A stretch of 64,000 nucleotides of DNA from Pseudomonas protegens CHA0 (GCF_000397205.1 NC_021237.1:6207001-6271000); one strand, 5' to 3'. Positions 8,155-20,424 are shown, counted from the first letter of the stretch. Program-made: numbers and translations. The notes: a model not told the origin generated them from the letters alone.

Positions 8155-9279
8155 TCAATTCGCCTCTAGAAGCGGGTCGAGCGCGCGAACGTGCTCGACT
8201 TGCCAGCCAAGCGGCACCACGTCACCTACTGCCAGCGCAGGATCGAGCTCGGCAATCGGCTGTTTCACGAAGAAGTCGCTCTTGCCGCAGACTTCCAGGC
8301 GCACCCGGACGTGGTCGCCCAGATAGATGAATTCCGCCACCCGGCCGGAGAAGCGGTTGACGCAGCTTTCGCTGGAACCGTTGAGGCTCACCCGCTCCGG
8401 GCGGATGGACAAGGTCACCGGGCCGCCGACCTGGCCGACATTCACCGCCAGCGCCTCGACCTTCTCGCCACGCCCCAGCTCCACCACGCAACGCTCGCCG
8501 TTGTGGCTGTGCAGGCGGCCGTTGAGGCGGTTGTTCTCGCCGATGAAGTTGGCGACGAAGGTGTTCTTCGGCTCTTCGTAGAGAGTGCGCGGCGGCGCGA
8601 TCTGCTGGATCTCGCCCTGGTGGAACACCGCCACCCGGTCGGACATGGTCAGGGCTTCGCCCTGGTCGTGGGTCACATAGACCACGGTCACGCCCAGGCG
8701 CTGGTGCAGGTGCTTGATCTCCATCTGCATGTGTTCGCGCAGTTGCTTGTCGAGGGCGCCAAGGGGTTCGTCCATCAGCACCAGCTGTGGCTCGAACACC
8801 AGGGCCCGGGCCAGGGCCACCCGCTGCTGCTGGCCGCCGGACAGCTGGGCCGGGTAGCGCTGGGCGAAAGCGTCGAGCTGGACCATGCTCAGCACCCGCT
8901 TGACCCGCTCGCTGATGTCGGTCTTGCTCAAGCCGCGTACCGACAGCGGAAAGGCCAGGTTCTCGGCCACGGTCATGTGGGGGAACAGCGCGTAGTTCTG
9001 GAACACCATGCCGATGTCGCGCTTGTGCGGCGGCACATTGTTGATCGAGCGCCCGGCCAGCTGGATCTCGCCGGCGGTCGGGGTTTCGAAACCGGCCAGC
9101 ATCATCAGGCTGGTGGTCTTGCCGGAACCGGACGGCCCCAGCAGGGTGAGGAACTCGCCTTTGCGAATTTCCAGGTTGAGGTCTTTGACGATCAGGTTCT
9201 CGCCGTCGTAGCTCTTCTGCACACCACGAAAGCTGACCAGAACATCGTTGGCCCCAGCACTTGAAACGACCTCGCTCAT
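8155..9279 (-). CDS. ABC transporter ATP-binding protein, PotA-like
   Basis: This 374-residue cytoplasmic ATPase energises the importer encoded by the next three genes. Walker A is GPSGSGKT (about residue 49), the signature motif is [15 protein letters not shown], and Walker B is LVLMDEP followed by LGALD and the H-loop VTHDQ. The last ~110 residues form a TOBE-type regulatory domain ([30 protein letters not shown]). Length and layout fit the PotA family. It is the first gene of the ABC operon and has a 260-base leader region carrying a perfect inverted repeat, so control of the whole operon probably acts just upstream of it. Confidence 0.92.
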   Translation of the reverse strand: MSEVVSSAGANDVLVSFRGVQKSYDGENLIVKDLNLEIRKGEFLTLLGPSGSGKTTSLMMLAGFETPTAGEIQLAGRSINNVPPHKRDIGMVFQNYALFPHMTVAENLAFPLSVRGLSKTDISERVKRVLSMVQLDAFAQRYPAQLSGGQQQRVALARALVFEPQLVLMDEPLGALDKQLREHMQMEIKHLHQRLGVTVVYVTHDQGEALTMSDRVAVFHQGEIQQIAPPRTLYEEPKNTFVANFIGENNRLNGRLHSHNGERCVVELGRGEKVEALAVNVGQVGGPVTLSIRPERVSLNGSSESCVNRFSGRVAEFIYLGDHVRVRLEVCGKSDFFVKQPIAELDPALAVGDVVPLGWQVEHVRALDPLLEAN

Positions 9280-9386
9280 ACCCGCACCTTTTGTTTTAGA
9301 CGGCTGTGGAACAAGCCTAGAGGAGCCGGCAGAGCGCGCAAATCGGGGGCCAGGAGAGATTCGCCTCAGCCCTCTGGAAGGTTGCG

Positions 9387-9404
9387 TGTAGGGATTGCCC
9401 TACA
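9387..9404. promoter_or_regulatory. Perfect inverted repeat, candidate response-regulator operator
   Basis: The bases read TGTAGGG-ATTG-CCCTACA, a perfect 7-base dyad with a 4-base spacer, ~108 bases before the ATPase start and in the gap between the ABC operon and the response-regulator gene. It is placed where a LuxR/NarL-type regulator would bind to activate the operon. It has no T-tract on either side, so it is less likely to be a terminator. Confidence 0.45.
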
Positions 9405-9504
9405 AGAATGGCGCGATTGGATAAGGGCGGAGGCAAACGACAGGCTGCAAGCGGCAAGAAACGGCGAAAGCCTGAAAGCGCGGAATGTCGCAAATGGATA
9501 AGTG

Positions 9505-9523
9505 CCCTCCCCCAAGGGGAGGG
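9505..9523 (-). terminator. GC-rich hairpin after the response-regulator gene
   Basis: The stem CCCTCCCC-CAA-GGGGAGGG is 8 bases with a tight loop and begins 19 bases beyond the stop codon of the minus-strand regulator gene. No run of U follows, so it may be a weak or Rho-assisted terminator separating agtSR from the ABC operon. Confidence 0.4.
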
Positions 9524-9541
9524 AGAGCACCGCAGAGGGTG

Positions 9542-10171
9542 TCAGAGCAGCTTGTGTTCCATGGCGTATTTCACCAGTTCGGCCAGGGAGGTGATGTTGA
9601 GCTTCTGCATCAGCCGCGCCTTGTGGGTACTGATGGTCTTGCTGCTCAGGGCCAGTTGCTGGGCAATGTCGTTGACATTGGCGCCCTGGGCCAGGCGCTC
9701 GAAAACCGAGAATTCACGCTCGGAAAGCAGCGAATGCAAGGGCCGGGTATCGGTCAGGCCGACCTCGAAGACCATACGGTCAGCCAGGTCCGGGTCGATA
9801 TAGCGGCCGCCGGATGCCACCTTGCGAATGGCCGTCAGCAGCAGCGACGGATCACTGTCCTTGGTGGCGTAGCCGGCAGCGCCGATCTTCAGCGCCCGGG
9901 CGGCCATCTGCGCCTCGTCGTGCATCGACAGCACCAGGATCGCCGGCGGATTGCTCAGGGCACGGATCCGCGGAATGGCCTCCAGGCCGTTCACCCCGGG
10001 CATGGAGATATCCAGCAGCACCACTTCGCAGGGCACCTGACGCAGGGTCTCCAGCAACTGCTCGCCGTTGCTCGCCTCGCCCACCACGACCAGGTCCTTG
10101 GCCAGGCCAATCAGTTGCTTGATGCCTTCGCGAACGATGGTGTGGTCTTCGGCTACCAGTACACGGATCAC
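9542..10171 (-). CDS. agtR: LuxR/NarL-family response regulator, AgtR-like
   Basis: This is a 209-residue two-component regulator. The receiver domain begins MIRVLVAEDHTIVREG with acidic residues Glu8/Asp9 and the phospho-acceptor Asp54 in VVLLDISMPG. The C-terminal LuxR-type helix-turn-helix reads LSEREFSVFERLAQG...ALSSKTISTHKARLMQKLNI. The start is GTG at 10171, chosen because GAGGAGA precedes it at good spacing and the protein then begins directly with the receiver strand; an ATG 45 bases upstream would add an unrelated tail. It lies 13 bases after the sensor-kinase gene. Position and partner match PA0601 (AgtR) of P. aeruginosa, which controls the 5-aminovalerate/GABA importer. Confidence 0.82.
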   Translation of the reverse strand: MIRVLVAEDHTIVREGIKQLIGLAKDLVVVGEASNGEQLLETLRQVPCEVVLLDISMPGVNGLEAIPRIRALSNPPAILVLSMHDEAQMAARALKIGAAGYATKDSDPSLLLTAIRKVASGGRYIDPDLADRMVFEVGLTDTRPLHSLLSEREFSVFERLAQGANVNDIAQQLALSSKTISTHKARLMQKLNITSLAELVKYAMEHKLL

Positions 10172-10184
10172 GCGTGTCTCCTCA

Positions 10185-12584
10185 TTATTGTTCTTGGTCC
10201 AGGGGCACCCGGACACTCAGGGTGGTGCCTTCGCCCCGCTCACTGTGCAGCGACAGGCTCCCGCCCATGATCAGCACCCGCTCGCGCATGCCCACCAGGC
10301 CAAAGGACGTCGGACGTGCAGAAGCGGTGTCGAAGCCCAGGCCGTCATCGCTGATGCTCATGCACAGCTCGTGTGCTTCCAGGGTCAGGGTGAGTTCCAC
10401 AGTATGCGCCTGGGCATGGCGCATGACATTGGTCAGGGCCTCCTGGAGGATACGGAACAGGCCGACGGCCTTGGCGTCGCTCAAGCGCGGCAGGTTGTCC
10501 GGCACCTGCACCAGGCAGGGGATCTGGGTGCGGGCCTCGAACCGGCGGGCCTGCCATTCGATGGCCGAGGCGATGCCCGCATCGAGGATTGGCGGCCGCA
10601 GTGCGGTAGCCACATCCCGCACCAGCTGGAACAGCTGGGCGATCAGGCGCTTCATGCTGTTGAGGCGTTCATGCAGGCCCGGGTCGAGCTGGGCATAGGC
10701 CAGCTCACACATGGACGTTTCCAGCTTGAGCACAGTCAGCATCTGCCCCAGTTCGTCATGGACTTCCCGGGCAATGCGGGCCTTTTCCTCTTCGCGCACG
10801 CTTTCCAGGTGCGCCGACAGCTCCCGCAACTGTTCACGGGAGCTGGCCAGTTCCAGCTCGATGCGCTTGCTTTCGCTGATGTCCCAGACAATGCCGTCCC
10901 AGACAAACGCGCCGTCATCCAGGCGCCGGGTGATGGCCTTGATCTCGGCCCAGCGCTGCTGGCCCTGGCGAGTGAGGATGCGGCCCTGCCAGGACCAGTC
11001 GCTGTCGGTGTCCAGGGCCTGGTCCTGGGTCTGGTGATAGCTGGCCTTGTCGTCCGGGTGCACCAGGCTGCGCAGGCCCTTGTCCCGGTGGGCCAGCACT
11101 GCTGGCGAGTAGCCCACCAGGGTCTCGCTGCCTTCGCTGATATAGGCGAAGTCGATCTGCCCGGTGACCGGCGCCCGCTCCAGGCGGAACACCAGGCCCG
11201 GCACGTTGGCTGCAATCCCCTGCAGACGCGCCTCGCTTTCGCGCAGGGCCGCCAGCGCGCGACGGCGCTCGGTCACGTCATTGAGATAGACCACCAGGTA
11301 TTCGCTGTCGCGAAAGCGCAGGAAGCTCAGGGACACGTCCGCCGGCAGGATGCTGCCATCGGCACGCACACACTGGGTCTCGAAACTTTGCACGCCCTCC
11401 TCGCTGCCCCGGGCCCGCTTCCACAGGTTGAGCCAGCGATCCATATGCAGGTTGGGCTCGAAATCGATCAGCGGCCGGTCGATCACCCCGCCCGCCGGGT
11501 AACCGAGCATCTCTTCGGCTGCCCGGTTGGCGTAGCGCACATGGCTGTCCCAATTGACCCAGAGAATGCCCACGGTGCTCTGATCGATGGAGAACTGGGT
11601 CAGGCGCAGGGCTTCCTCGCTGGCGGCACGCAAGGCGATGTCCTCCCGCGCCGCCAGCAGGCGCTGCTCCAGGCTGCGCTGCTGGCGGCGCTGCCAGAAG
11701 ACGATCGCCAGACTCGCCAGCAGCAGGATCACCAACAGCAGGCTGAGGTTCTGCCAGACCCCGGGGGACTCGCCAAGCCGCGGGTACTTGGGCTGGAGCC
11801 AGCGGCCATGGAGCTGCTCCAGCTCCTTGGCCGGGATCGCATGCAAGGCCGCTTCGACAATGCTCGCCAGTTCCGGCCAATCGCGGCGAGTGGCTACCCG
11901 CAGCAATTGCGGCAAGCCGATATCCCCCACCACGGCCAGCCCGGCGAACTCCGCCTCCCCCGAAAGGCGACTGAGCTGAGCCTCGTCCACCACCGCGTAG
12001 CGGGCCTGCTGGCTCAGCAGCAACTGCAGGGCCTGGCGCTCCAGCGGCACCCCTTGCAGGTTGAGGTTGGGGTAAGTCAGGCGCAGGTAATCGGCCACCG
12101 CACTGGGCATGCGCACGGCGACCCGGGCCTGGCTGTCGAGTTTTTCCAGCTCCACCGCACCTGCGCCCTTGCGCTCCCCGACCACCAGCTGCGGCACGCG
12201 CATATAGGGGTCGCTGAACAACCACAGGCGCAGACCGGCCGGGGTCTGGGTCAGGCCCGGGGCCATGTCCACCTCGCCGTCGCGCAGGGCCCGCTCCAGC
12301 TGTGCCTGGTCAGGGAAGTTGCGCCAGCTGAGCTCGATGTTCAGCGCCTTGGCCAGGGCTTGCATCAACTCGACATTGGCCCCGGACAGCCGCTGCAGGC
12401 GCCGGTCGTACTGGGCGAACGGCGCCTGCAACACCAGCCCCACCCGCAACTCGGGGTGCTGCGCCAGCCACTGGCGCTGTTCCAGGCTCAAGGGCGCAGT
12501 CGGCACCTGGGGCGCCGGGGCCGCATGGCCTATCAAGGGAAGGCACAGACAGCCGATAAGCAGAAGGCAGCGAAAACGCATCAT
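10185..12584 (-). CDS. agtS: Sensor histidine kinase with periplasmic amino-acid-binding domain, AgtS-like
   Basis: This is a ~799-residue membrane sensor. In order it has a signal peptide (MMRFRCLLLIGCLCLPLIGHAA), a periplasmic SBP_bac_3-type ligand domain (from LSLEQRQWLAQHPELRVG to about residue 265), and a membrane helix near 274-296 (LSLLLVILLLASLAIVFW). Two PAS domains (about 330-570) follow, then a HisKA_3 dimerisation box EVHDELGQMLTVLK with the phospho-His near 605 and a HATPase_c domain near the end (DDGLGFDTASARPTSFGLVGMRERV). This is the NarX/UhpB-like kinase class that partners LuxR-type regulators, and the cognate gene is 13 bases downstream. The binding-domain fold suggests direct sensing of an amino-acid-like ligand such as 5-aminovalerate or GABA. 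Two adjacent ATGs (12584 and 12581) are possible starts. Confidence 0.82.
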   Translation of the reverse strand: MMRFRCLLLIGCLCLPLIGHAAPAPQVPTAPLSLEQRQWLAQHPELRVGLVLQAPFAQYDRRLQRLSGANVELMQALAKALNIELSWRNFPDQAQLERALRDGEVDMAPGLTQTPAGLRLWLFSDPYMRVPQLVVGERKGAGAVELEKLDSQARVAVRMPSAVADYLRLTYPNLNLQGVPLERQALQLLLSQQARYAVVDEAQLSRLSGEAEFAGLAVVGDIGLPQLLRVATRRDWPELASIVEAALHAIPAKELEQLHGRWLQPKYPRLGESPGVWQNLSLLLVILLLASLAIVFWQRRQQRSLEQRLLAAREDIALRAASEEALRLTQFSIDQSTVGILWVNWDSHVRYANRAAEEMLGYPAGGVIDRPLIDFEPNLHMDRWLNLWKRARGSEEGVQSFETQCVRADGSILPADVSLSFLRFRDSEYLVVYLNDVTERRRALAALRESEARLQGIAANVPGLVFRLERAPVTGQIDFAYISEGSETLVGYSPAVLAHRDKGLRSLVHPDDKASYHQTQDQALDTDSDWSWQGRILTRQGQQRWAEIKAITRRLDDGAFVWDGIVWDISESKRIELELASSREQLRELSAHLESVREEEKARIAREVHDELGQMLTVLKLETSMCELAYAQLDPGLHERLNSMKRLIAQLFQLVRDVATALRPPILDAGIASAIEWQARRFEARTQIPCLVQVPDNLPRLSDAKAVGLFRILQEALTNVMRHAQAHTVELTLTLEAHELCMSISDDGLGFDTASARPTSFGLVGMRERVLIMGGSLSLHSERGEGTTLSVRVPLDQEQ

Positions 12585-12658
12585 CTGAAGTCTCACACCC
12601 TGACAAATACTGACCAACCCATTAGGCTGCCGGAATTACTTCTGGCCTGGAATATCCG

Positions 12659-13648
12659 ATGCCCCTTGTCCACCGCTCGGCACTGCCCGCATTGTGCCTG
12701 TCGCTGATCCTGCCCTGGACCTTTTCTGTGCAAGCTGCCGACCCGGCTCCAGAAACCAAGACTCCCGAGGAACAACCGGCGCAACGCCAACCTCTGCCTG
12801 AGCGTAGCCAGGAAGACGCCGCCGCCCTGGAGCGCCAGTTGCCCGCCCTGGAACAGCAGCAGTTGCAAGCCGGCGGCGATACCTTCCTGGCCCTGTGGAA
12901 GCCGGCCAACACCAGCGACCCCAAGGGCGTGGTGATTATCCTCCCGGGAGCGGGTGAAACCGCTGACTGGCCGCAAGCCATTGCACCTTTGCGCAACAAA
13001 TTGCCGGACACCGAGTGGGCCAGCCTGAGCCTGACCCTGCCCGACATGCTCAGCGAGGCCGCGCAACCACGGGTGGTCGAAGCCGCACCGGCCCCTACGG
13101 ACAAGGCCAACACCGCCAAGGATGCCAGCACCGAGGCCAAGCCGATCGAGCAGGTCGCTGGCGGCGAAGCCGACGTGGCCGACCGGGTAGTAGCAGAAAG
13201 CACGGAAGAGCAGATCAAGGCGGATGCCGAGCGCATCTTCACCCGCGTCGATGCTGCCCTGGCCTTTGCCGAACAGCAGAACGCCCGCAGTATCGTGCTC
13301 CTGGGTCATGGTACGGGTGCCTACTGGGCCGCACGCTACCTCAGCGAGAAACAGCCGGCCCAGGTACAGAAGCTGGTGATGGTAGCAGCCCAGTCCCCGG
13401 CCAATGGCAAACCGCAACTGGTGGAGATCACGCCTACGTTGAAGCTGGCCACTGCCGACTTCTTCTATGTCGACAAGCCTCTGGCGCAAAAAGCCGCCCT
13501 GGAGCGACTGCAAGCGAGCAAGCGCCTGAAGCACTCGAACTTCAGCCAGATTCCCCTCAAGGCCCTGCCCGGCAACAACACCGCCCAGCAAGAGCAGCTG
13601 TTTCGCCGGGTACGCGGTTGGTTGAACCCTCAGAACACCGATAGCTGA
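12659..13648 (+). CDS. DUF3530-family secreted alpha/beta-hydrolase-like protein
   Basis: This 329-residue protein has a signal peptide (MPLVHRSALPALCLSLILPWTFSVQAA). A Pro/Glu/Gln-rich segment follows, then a hydrolase-like core: GVVIILPGAGETADWP where the first glycine turn is expected, and SIVLLGHGTGAYWAARYLSE where a nucleophile elbow would be. The elbow reads G-H-G-T-G, with Gly in place of the usual Ser, so ordinary esterase chemistry is doubtful. A ~50-residue low-complexity acidic insert (about 145-190) separates the halves. It is divergent from the sensor kinase with only 74 bases between starts. I recognise the family but no function is established to my knowledge. Confidence 0.75.
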   Translation: MPLVHRSALPALCLSLILPWTFSVQAADPAPETKTPEEQPAQRQPLPERSQEDAAALERQLPALEQQQLQAGGDTFLALWKPANTSDPKGVVIILPGAGETADWPQAIAPLRNKLPDTEWASLSLTLPDMLSEAAQPRVVEAAPAPTDKANTAKDASTEAKPIEQVAGGEADVADRVVAESTEEQIKADAERIFTRVDAALAFAEQQNARSIVLLGHGTGAYWAARYLSEKQPAQVQKLVMVAAQSPANGKPQLVEITPTLKLATADFFYVDKPLAQKAALERLQASKRLKHSNFSQIPLKALPGNNTAQQEQLFRRVRGWLNPQNTDS

Positions 13649-13653
13649 GCCCA

Positions 13654-13688
13654 CAGGCCGCGACTGCCGCAGTGGCAATCGCGGCCTG
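13654..13688. terminator. Bidirectional hairpin between convergent genes
   Basis: CAGGCCGCGA at 13654-13663 pairs with TCGCGGCCTG at 13679-13688, with an inner TGCC/GGCA pairing. It fills the 45-base gap between two convergent stop codons. There is no strong T-run, but the stem is long and perfectly placed. Confidence 0.6.
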
Positions 13689-13693
13689 CACCC

Positions 13694-14461
13694 TCAGCGG
13701 AATTCCCGGCGCTGGCGTATCAGGGCATAGGCGCTGTGCAGCTCCCGGGTCTTTTCCGTAGCCTCACGCACCTGTGCCTCGCTGGCGCCGTTGCCGGCGA
13801 TCTTGTCCGGGTGATGGCGGCTGAGCAGGCGCCGATAGGCCCGCTTGATCTGCGCCGGCTCGCTGGTAGCTGCAACCCCCAACAGGCGCAGCGCCTCTTG
13901 ATAAGTCAGGGCGCCTTCGGCCAGTGACTTCCTCGCCGGACCGTAGTCCTGCGCCAACGCCTGCACCTGCTCACGGGTCCAGCCCAGCCATTTGCCCCAG
14001 AGCTGGATCAGTTCGCGCTCCGCCGGCCCGACCCGGCCGTCGGCCCAGACCATGCGCCAACAGGCCCGCAGCACGCCTTCGGCGGCATGGGGCTGAGCCG
14101 CGAGGCGACGCAGATAGCCGCGCAGACGGTCATTGCCCGACTTGCCGCGGTTGAATGCGGCAATCGCCCGGCGCTGGGCCGCATCGTTCATCTCCAGCGA
14201 GCGCATTTCCTGGCGCGCCTGCTGGATATGCCCGTCCATCACCCGGCCATCACTCTTGGCCAGCCGCCCCAGCAGCACGAACAGCAATTCATCATTGCGC
14301 AACGCCGGGCGACCGCCCAGGCGTTCACGCACCTGCGCCCAGCTGTGCAGTTGCAGGCGCCGGTCCAGCGCCTGCCCCAGCAACGCACCGAGCATGGCCC
14401 CCGGAATACTGGCGATTGCAAATCCAGCTCCGGCTCCGATCAGAGTCCCTGGCCACCACAT
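13694..14461 (-). CDS. Membrane-anchored TerB/J-domain co-chaperone (DjlA-like)
   Basis: This 255-residue protein starts MWWPGTLIGAGAGFAIASIPGAMLGALLGQALD, a glycine-rich membrane segment at the N-terminus as in DjlA. The centre (about 55-165) is a TerB-like helical domain (LLGRLAKSDGRVMDGHIQQA, RMVWADGRVGPAERELI). The C-terminus is a J-domain with the HPD motif (AYRRLLSRHHPDKIAGNG) that stimulates DnaK ATPase. The start at 14461 leaves one base between murU and this gene; a longer open frame reaches 14614 but overlaps murU. Being directly behind murU it is probably co-transcribed with amgK-murU. The exact client is unknown. Confidence 0.82.
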   Translation of the reverse strand: MWWPGTLIGAGAGFAIASIPGAMLGALLGQALDRRLQLHSWAQVRERLGGRPALRNDELLFVLLGRLAKSDGRVMDGHIQQARQEMRSLEMNDAAQRRAIAAFNRGKSGNDRLRGYLRRLAAQPHAAEGVLRACWRMVWADGRVGPAERELIQLWGKWLGWTREQVQALAQDYGPARKSLAEGALTYQEALRLLGVAATSEPAQIKRAYRRLLSRHHPDKIAGNGASEAQVREATEKTRELHSAYALIRQRREFR

Positions 14462-14462
14462 A

Positions 14463-16159
<1,697 letters not shown>

Positions 16160-16289
16160 TACAAGGGTCTCCGACGGCGCTAGCCGTCAAGCGGGTCATG
16201 CTTTATTATCCAGCATCTTTTTCAGACCATCGAGAGGCGTGCGGCCCACACCGCGGGCAGATGGCACGCAGGAAGCCCGGACTAATAAG

Positions 16290-19127
16290 ATGGCATTGAA
16301 ATCCCCCGCGTTTCGTAAAAAATTTCCGTTGCTGGTTACCGGCAGTTTGCTGGCCCTGCAACCTCTAGCCACTTCCTTCGTGGTCGCCGCGGAACAGTAT
16401 GACTGCTCAGTCTCTGCTTCGGGTGGCTGGGCCTGTGCGCCGAAAACCAGCGCCGCCCAACTGCCGCCGCGCCCGGTCCACGACGCCAACTCGGTCAGCT
16501 CCAGCGTTGCCACGGCAGCCGATGCTACGGGCGAAGAAGCCAGCGGCGACAAGTCGAAGCTGGTGACCGAGGCCAAGGGCCGTGGCCTGAAGTCCCGCAG
16601 TGCGGACTACAGCCACCTCGACTGGGTACCGCGTGAGAAGCTCACCGCCGCTCAATTGGCCGAGACCGGTCCTTACTGCTCTGGTTCCTATATCGAACCG
16701 ATTCGTCCTGGCATGAATGACAAGACGAATAAAAGTGACGCTCCGACCTTTATCGGCGCCAAGGCTTCCCGCTATCAGCAGGAAGAACAGGTGGCGACCC
16801 TGGCCGGTGACGTGGTCATGCGCCAGGGCAGCATGCAGGTCGAGGCCGACGAGGCCAGCCTGTATCAGGCCGAGAACCGCGGCGAACTAAGCGGCAACGT
16901 GCGCGTACGCGACAATGGCGCGCTGCTGGTGGGCGACCACGCCGACATCCAGCTGGATACCGGTGAAGCCAAGGTCGACAACGCCGAGTACGTACTGCAC
17001 AAATCCCGCGTCCGCGGTAATGCGCTGTACGCCAAGCGTGCGGAAAACGCCATCATCCGCCTCAAGGATGGTACGTACACCACGTGCGAGCCGAACAGCA
17101 ACGCCTGGCAGCTCAAGGGCAACAACATCACCTTGAACCCGGCCACCGGCTTCGGTACCGCGACCAACGTGACCCTTCGGGTCAAAGATATTCCGGTGCT
17201 CTACACCCCGTATATCTACTTCCCGATCGACGATCGTCGCCAGTCCGGCTTCCTGCCGCCTAGCTTCAGTACCGGCAGCGATACCGGCTTCATGCTGGTG
17301 ACCCCGTACTACTTCAACCTGGCGCCCAACTACGACGCCACGTTGTACCCACGCTACATGGCCAAGCGCGGCCTGTTGATGGAAGGCGAGTTCCGCTACC
17401 TGACCAAGAGCAGCGAAGGTCAGTTCGGCGCGGCCTACCTCAACGACGACGACACCGATCGCAAGAAGCAGACCGACTACGAAAAAACCCGCTACATGCT
17501 CAACTGGCAGCACAAGGGCGGGCTTGATTCGCGTCTGATGACCGAAGTCGACTACACCAAGATCAGCGATCCGTACTACTTCCAGGATCTGCAGACCGAC
17601 CAGATCGGCGTGAAGTCCACCGATTACGTCAACCAGCAAGGTGCCGTGACCTACCGTGGCGACAGCTACACCGCACGCCTGAACGTACAGGCGTACGAGC
17701 TGGCCAGCGTGTCCAACATCACTCCGTACAACAAGCTGCCGCAAATCACCTTCAACGGCGCGCTGCCGTACCATCCGCAAGGCCTGGATTTCACTTATGA
17801 AACCGAGTTGGTGCGCTTCGATCGGGATCTGCTGACAGGCAATTATACGGACAAGGACGGTGGGCCGATCGATCCGGTTACCGGTGCAGTGGGCACGCGA
17901 CGCCTGGATACCAACGTCGCTGGGCTAGCCCGCGCGAATGGCGATCGTCTGAACCTCAAGCCGGGCGTCAGCCTGCCGCTGAACTGGAGCTACGGCTACC
18001 TGACGCCGTCCTTGAAGTACATGTACACCCAATACAACCTTGATCTTGATGGTACTGGCAAAGAAGGCATCGTCGCGGCACGCAACTACGCGACCGCTAC
18101 AGGCACCCGCTATGTCGGCGGCGACTACAGCCGAAACCAAAACCGCGGCGTCCCGATCGCCAGCCTCGACGGTGGCCTGTACTTCGACCGCAACACCCAA
18201 TGGTTTGGCAAGAACTATCGTCAAACCCTGGAACCACGCGCGTTCTACCTCTACGTTCCTGAAGAGGATCAGAAAGACATCCCGGTATTCGATACTGGCG
18301 AGCCCACGTTCAACTACGCCTCCTTGTTCCGCGACAACCGCTTTTCCGGCTCTGACCGTGTCGGCGACGAGAACAAGCTGTCCTTGGGTGTGACCAGCCG
18401 CTGGATCGAAGACAACGGTTTCCAACGCCAGCGCATCAGCGTCGGCCAGGCTCTGTACTTCAAGGACCGTACCGTCCAGCTCCCGGGCATCGATTACCGT
18501 ACCCGCGCGGACGCCACCTCGAACGTCTCGCCTTACGCACTTGAGTACGAATACCGCTACAACCGCGACTGGCGTGCAACTGCCGACTACAACTGGGACC
18601 CGGACAGCCACAGCCCGCGTTCCGGTAGTGCGATGTTCCACTATCAGCCTGAAGACAACCCGAACAAGGTGGTCAACGCCGGCTATCGCTATCGCAACGA
18701 CCAGATTCGCTACGACCAGAACAGCGGTACCTGGAAAATGGGTGGCGACTACGGCACTCCAGGCCAGCCTGGCTACGTGAAGGACTACTACAAGATCCAG
18801 CAGCATGACTTCTCGGTGATCTGGCCGATCGTGCCGCAATGGAACGCCATCAGCCGTTGGCAGTACGACTACAACCGTAACCGCACGCTCGAGGCCTTCG
18901 GTGGTTTCGAATACGACAACTGCTGCTGGAAACTGCGCCTGATCAGCCGTTACTGGGTCAAGTATGACGAGTTCAGTCAGAACGCTCCGGAGAACGAAAA
19001 AGGCGACCGCGGCATCTTCCTCCAAATTGTTCTGAAGGGTCTCGGTGGCGTCATGGGCACCAAAGTAGAGAGCTTCCTCGACAAAGGCATCCAAGGTTAT
19101 CGTGAACGTGAAGACCAAGCTTTCTGA
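16290..19127 (+). CDS. lptD: LPS-assembly outer-membrane protein LptD
   Basis: This 945-residue outer-membrane beta-barrel joins with LptE to insert lipopolysaccharide into the outer leaflet. The start [23 protein letters not shown] at 16290 gives a clear signal peptide; an earlier in-frame ATG adds 17 polar residues. The N-terminal periplasmic OstA/jellyroll domain (about 150-300) shows repeating beta strands ([26 protein letters not shown]). The C-terminal ~600 residues are the barrel, rich in alternating aromatic strands ([20 protein letters not shown]). Cysteines lie near the N-terminus ([14 protein letters not shown]) and late in the barrel ([15 protein letters not shown]), matching the family's inter-domain disulfides. 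surA follows with overlap. Confidence 0.96.
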   Translation: MALKSPAFRKKFPLLVTGSLLALQPLATSFVVAAEQYDCSVSASGGWACAPKTSAAQLPPRPVHDANSVSSSVATAADATGEEASGDKSKLVTEAKGRGLKSRSADYSHLDWVPREKLTAAQLAETGPYCSGSYIEPIRPGMNDKTNKSDAPTFIGAKASRYQQEEQVATLAGDVVMRQGSMQVEADEASLYQAENRGELSGNVRVRDNGALLVGDHADIQLDTGEAKVDNAEYVLHKSRVRGNALYAKRAENAIIRLKDGTYTTCEPNSNAWQLKGNNITLNPATGFGTATNVTLRVKDIPVLYTPYIYFPIDDRRQSGFLPPSFSTGSDTGFMLVTPYYFNLAPNYDATLYPRYMAKRGLLMEGEFRYLTKSSEGQFGAAYLNDDDTDRKKQTDYEKTRYMLNWQHKGGLDSRLMTEVDYTKISDPYYFQDLQTDQIGVKSTDYVNQQGAVTYRGDSYTARLNVQAYELASVSNITPYNKLPQITFNGALPYHPQGLDFTYETELVRFDRDLLTGNYTDKDGGPIDPVTGAVGTRRLDTNVAGLARANGDRLNLKPGVSLPLNWSYGYLTPSLKYMYTQYNLDLDGTGKEGIVAARNYATATGTRYVGGDYSRNQNRGVPIASLDGGLYFDRNTQWFGKNYRQTLEPRAFYLYVPEEDQKDIPVFDTGEPTFNYASLFRDNRFSGSDRVGDENKLSLGVTSRWIEDNGFQRQRISVGQALYFKDRTVQLPGIDYRTRADATSNVSPYALEYEYRYNRDWRATADYNWDPDSHSPRSGSAMFHYQPEDNPNKVVNAGYRYRNDQIRYDQNSGTWKMGGDYGTPGQPGYVKDYYKIQQHDFSVIWPIVPQWNAISRWQYDYNRNRTLEAFGGFEYDNCCWKLRLISRYWVKYDEFSQNAPENEKGDRGIFLQIVLKGLGGVMGTKVESFLDKGIQGYREREDQAF

Positions 19128-20424
19128 TTGTCTGCGCCCGCTGATGCTGGGCGCGCTGTTCCTGAGTACTGCGGCCAGCGCCGCAGTACAGTCCATCGAC
19201 AAGGTCGTGGCCATCGTCGACAACGACGTGGTCATGCAGAGCCAGTTGGACCAACGGGTTCACGAAGTCCAGCAAACCATCGCCAAGCGTGGCGGTGGAG
19301 TACCGCCTACCAGCGTCCTGGAGCAACAGGTTCTGGAACGCCTGATCGTTGAAAACCTGCAACTGCAGATTGGCGAACGCTCCGGCATCCGCATCACCGA
19401 TGAAGAACTGAACCAGGCGATCGGCACCATTGCCCAGCGCAACAGCATGAGCATCGAGCAATTCCGTGCCGCCCTGGCCCACGATGGTCTCTCTTATGAG
19501 GACGCCCGTGACCAGGTTCGCCGCGAGATGATCATCAGCCGCGTGCGCCAGCGCCGTGTGGCCGAACGCATTCAGGTATCGGAACAGGAAGTGAAGAACT
19601 TCCTGGCCTCGGACCTGGGCAAGATGCAGCTCTCCGAAGAGCTGCACCTGGCCAACATCCTGATCCCGACCCCGGAAAGCGCCAACTCCGAAGCCATTCA
19701 GAGCGCTGCCCGCCAGGCCATGGAGGTGTACCAGCAACTCAAGCAGGGTGCAGACTTCGCCCAGCTGGCAATCGCCCGCTCCGGCAGCGACAACGCTCTG
19801 GAAGGCGGCGACATGGGCTGGCGCAAAGCGGCTCAACTGCCCCCTCCATTCGATCGCGAACTGAGCGCCATGGCCGTGGGCGACATTACCCAACCGGCCC
19901 GTACCCCTGGCGGCTTCATCATCCTCAAGCTGCTGGACAAGCGTGGCGGTGGCAATCAGGTGCGTGACGAAGTGCACGTGCGTCACATCCTGATCAAGCC
20001 AAGCGAAATTCGCAGCGAAGAAGAGACCAAGCGCCTGGCGCAGAAACTCTACGATCGCATCGAGGCCGGCGAAGACTTCGCCGAACTGGCGAAAAGCTAC
20101 TCGGAAGACCCAGGCTCCGCCCTCAACGGCGGCGACCTCAACTGGATCGACCCGAACGCCCTGGTGCCGGAATTCCGCGAAGTGATGGCCAAGACCCCAC
20201 AAGGTCAACTGTCCAAGCCCTTCAAGAGCCCTTACGGCTGGCACGTACTGGAAGTCCTTGGCCGTCGCGCCACCGACAGCACCAGCCAGGCCCGCGAACA
20301 GCAAGCCATGACCGTCCTGCGTAACCGCAAGTACGACGAAGAGCTGCAGACCTGGTTGCGGCAGATCCGTGACGAGGCCTACGTCGAAATCAAGCTGCCC
20401 GGCGCTGAACAGGCCGCACAGTGA
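19102..20424 (+). CDS. surA: Periplasmic peptidyl-prolyl isomerase / chaperone SurA
   Basis: This ~440-residue periplasmic chaperone for outer-membrane proteins, including LptD encoded just before it, begins with a signal peptide ([18 protein letters not shown]). Next come the SurA N-domain ([21 protein letters not shown]) and two parvulin domains (about 175-275 with [11 protein letters not shown], and about 285-390 with [16 protein letters not shown]). The start codon is GTG at 19102, inside the last codons of lptD (26-base overlap); a second GTG at 19108 is equally possible. The last four bases overlap pdxA, so lptD-surA-pdxA-rsmA reads as one coupled operon. Confidence 0.95.
   Translation: MNVKTKLSDCLRPLMLGALFLSTAASAAVQSIDKVVAIVDNDVVMQSQLDQRVHEVQQTIAKRGGGVPPTSVLEQQVLERLIVENLQLQIGERSGIRITDEELNQAIGTIAQRNSMSIEQFRAALAHDGLSYEDARDQVRREMIISRVRQRRVAERIQVSEQEVKNFLASDLGKMQLSEELHLANILIPTPESANSEAIQSAARQAMEVYQQLKQGADFAQLAIARSGSDNALEGGDMGWRKAAQLPPPFDRELSAMAVGDITQPARTPGGFIILKLLDKRGGGNQVRDEVHVRHILIKPSEIRSEEETKRLAQKLYDRIEAGEDFAELAKSYSEDPGSALNGGDLNWIDPNALVPEFREVMAKTPQGQLSKPFKSPYGWHVLEVLGRRATDSTSQAREQQAMTVLRNRKYDEELQTWLRQIRDEAYVEIKLPGAEQAAQ

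Noticed and set aside
10068..12707. Long plus-strand open frame (879 codons)
   Set aside because: Antisense shadow of the AgtS-like kinase; no domains and shadow-type composition.
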